From: DAISJM01 sp036821485
Lineage (GTDB): Bacteria > Verrucomicrobiota > Kiritimatiellia > CAIQIC01 > JAGNIJ01
Length of the DNA: 30,823 nt
Assembly: GCA_036821485.1 (NCBI GenBank)
Contig: DAISJM010000037.1
Coordinates: 1 to 30,823 of the forward strand
Direction: 5' to 3'
The notes below the pieces were generated by a model, which was given only the letters and a program-made list of their open reading frames with translations, was not told where the DNA came from and did not search any database. Position numbers and translations under genes: made by a program. Shown one piece after another: positions 30,156 through 30,823 of the stretch (position 1 is the stretch's first letter; the number at the start of each line of letters is the position of its first letter).

Positions 30156-30823
30156 GTGGGTACTCCTTGTTGGTAGGATATCAGGTTTACGGACTGTTTT
30201 CTCATCTCCAAACGGGACCCGCCGCGGGACCCTTTTGGAAAAGTCGTTGAATCACGGGTGACCAGCCGGCTGACCAGGATGTTCTCCTCCGCCGGCCCCT
30301 TCTGCCCGTTGATGCGCGCCACCAGCCGGCGTACGGCCAGCCGCCCCATCTCCTCCGCATCTACGCGCATCGTCGTGAGGTGCGGCCAGGTTTCCACCGC
30401 GCAGCTTGCATCGTCGTAACCGATCAGGCTGACATCTTCGGGCACGCGCAGGCCTCGCTGCCGCGCCGCCTTCAGCGCACGCACGGCATTCAAGTCGTTG
30501 CAGGCAAACACCGCGGTCGGCGGCTCGGGCAGGTCGAGCAGTCTCATCATGCTATCGTGCCCGCCGTGGCTTTCACCAAGCTGCACCAAACTTTCGTCGG
30601 CCGGAATGCCCGCTTCGCTCAACGCCTCGCGATAGCCGTCAAGGCGCTCCCGGAAGCTCGGACTGCGCAGCGAGCCACCGACAAAACCGATGCGACGGTG
30701 ACCCAGCGAAAGCAGGTGCTCCACCGCGCGCCGACCACCGACGACGTTGTTGATTGCCACCGTGTCGAATCGACCATCGCCGTAGCGATGGTCGACCAGG
30801 ATCAGCGGATACCCCAGATTATG
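30152..30823 (-). CDS. LacI-family transcriptional regulator, N-terminus beyond window
   Basis: 223 residues of the C-terminal effector domain are present; the frame runs off the right edge, so the helix-turn-helix is not visible. Family hallmarks in order: VAINNVVGGRRAVEHLLSLG, HRRIGFVGG, RLDGYREALSEAGI, AVFACNDLNAVRALKAARQRG, LRVPEDVSLIGYDD and a final LTTMRVDAEEMGRLAVRRL. This is the periplasmic-binding-protein-like ligand fold that senses sugars or nucleosides. Given its coupled GH130 partner and nearby palindromic operators, it probably represses the mannan genes until a manno-oligosaccharide binds. The 25-residue tail after the fold is longer than usual and unlike it. The family call is secure; regulatory target and ligand are inferred. 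Confidence 0.9.
   Translation of the reverse strand, partial: HNLGYPLILVDHRYGDGRFDTVAINNVVGGRRAVEHLLSLGHRRIGFVGGSLRSPSFRERLDGYREALSEAGIPADESLVQLGESHGGHDSMMRLLDLPEPPTAVFACNDLNAVRALKAARQRGLRVPEDVSLIGYDDASCAVETWPHLTTMRVDAEEMGRLAVRRLVARINGQKGPAEENILVSRLVTRDSTTFPKGSRGGSRLEMRKQSVNLISYQQGVPT

Overview
The window is about 31 kb of GC-rich bacterial chromosome and reads as a secreted beta-mannan (or glucomannan) degradation locus. Several features suggest the PVC superphylum, most likely Kiritimatiellota or Lentisphaerota and otherwise Verrucomicrobiota. These are very large Sec-exported multimodular glycoside hydrolases, thrombospondin type-3 (DxDxDG) linkers, terminal beta-sandwich tails of the '(S/T)YYRVE' type, GAQWR-type PEGA-like modules, and intergenic palindromes and short-period repeats. 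No 16S rRNA or other phylogenetic marker is present, so the assignment is an inference.

Layout. 1-1062 (-) is the 5' part of a secreted beta-sandwich protein cut by the left edge. 1272-1805 (+) is a small secreted carbohydrate-binding protein. 1815-11033 (-) encodes a 3072-residue exported enzyme with two catalytic TIM barrels (a GH5 mannanase-like barrel and a DUF5060-associated clan-A barrel), many binding modules and a catalytically dead papain/C39-like domain. 11342-13837 (+) is a lipoprotein with DUF5060, a clan-A barrel and a CBM9-like domain, followed by a cytoplasmic GH130 glycoside phosphorylase (13943-14875). 15071-20818 (+) is a mixed, accessory-looking stretch: a zinc-ribbon/transmembrane/beta-sandwich protein, two unknown lipoproteins, a VapBC toxin-antitoxin pair, a small conserved protein, an FMN reductase and a GT8 glycosyltransferase. 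20896-24558 (-) encodes a triple-LamG secreted protein. 24736-28950 (-) encodes a 1404-residue paralogue of the second half of the giant enzyme. 29214-30823 (-) is a two-gene operon of a LacI-family regulator (cut by the right edge) and a second GH130 enzyme, joined by a 4-nt ATGA overlap.

How it fits together. Exported and lipid-anchored enzymes would cut the polysaccharide outside or at the cell surface. The two GH130 enzymes, which lack signal peptides, would phosphorolyse imported manno-oligosaccharides. No transporter is visible here. Five near-palindromic sites matching CGCAAACGTTTGCG, the LacI/PurR-type operator shape, lie upstream of the glycan genes at 1160, 11101, 11170, 11306 and 29017. 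Several overlap recognisable promoter elements, which suggests a local regulon controlled by the LacI-family protein at the right edge. The triple-LamG gene and the accessory genes lack such a site.

Most notable points are the operator set, the architecture of the giant protein, a terminator-shaped hairpin inside its signal-peptide codons, a tail/TSP3 domain pair placed at opposite ends of two paralogues, and three kinds of intergenic repeat (paired 19-bp palindromes, a phased heptamer array, and opposed hexamer arrays).
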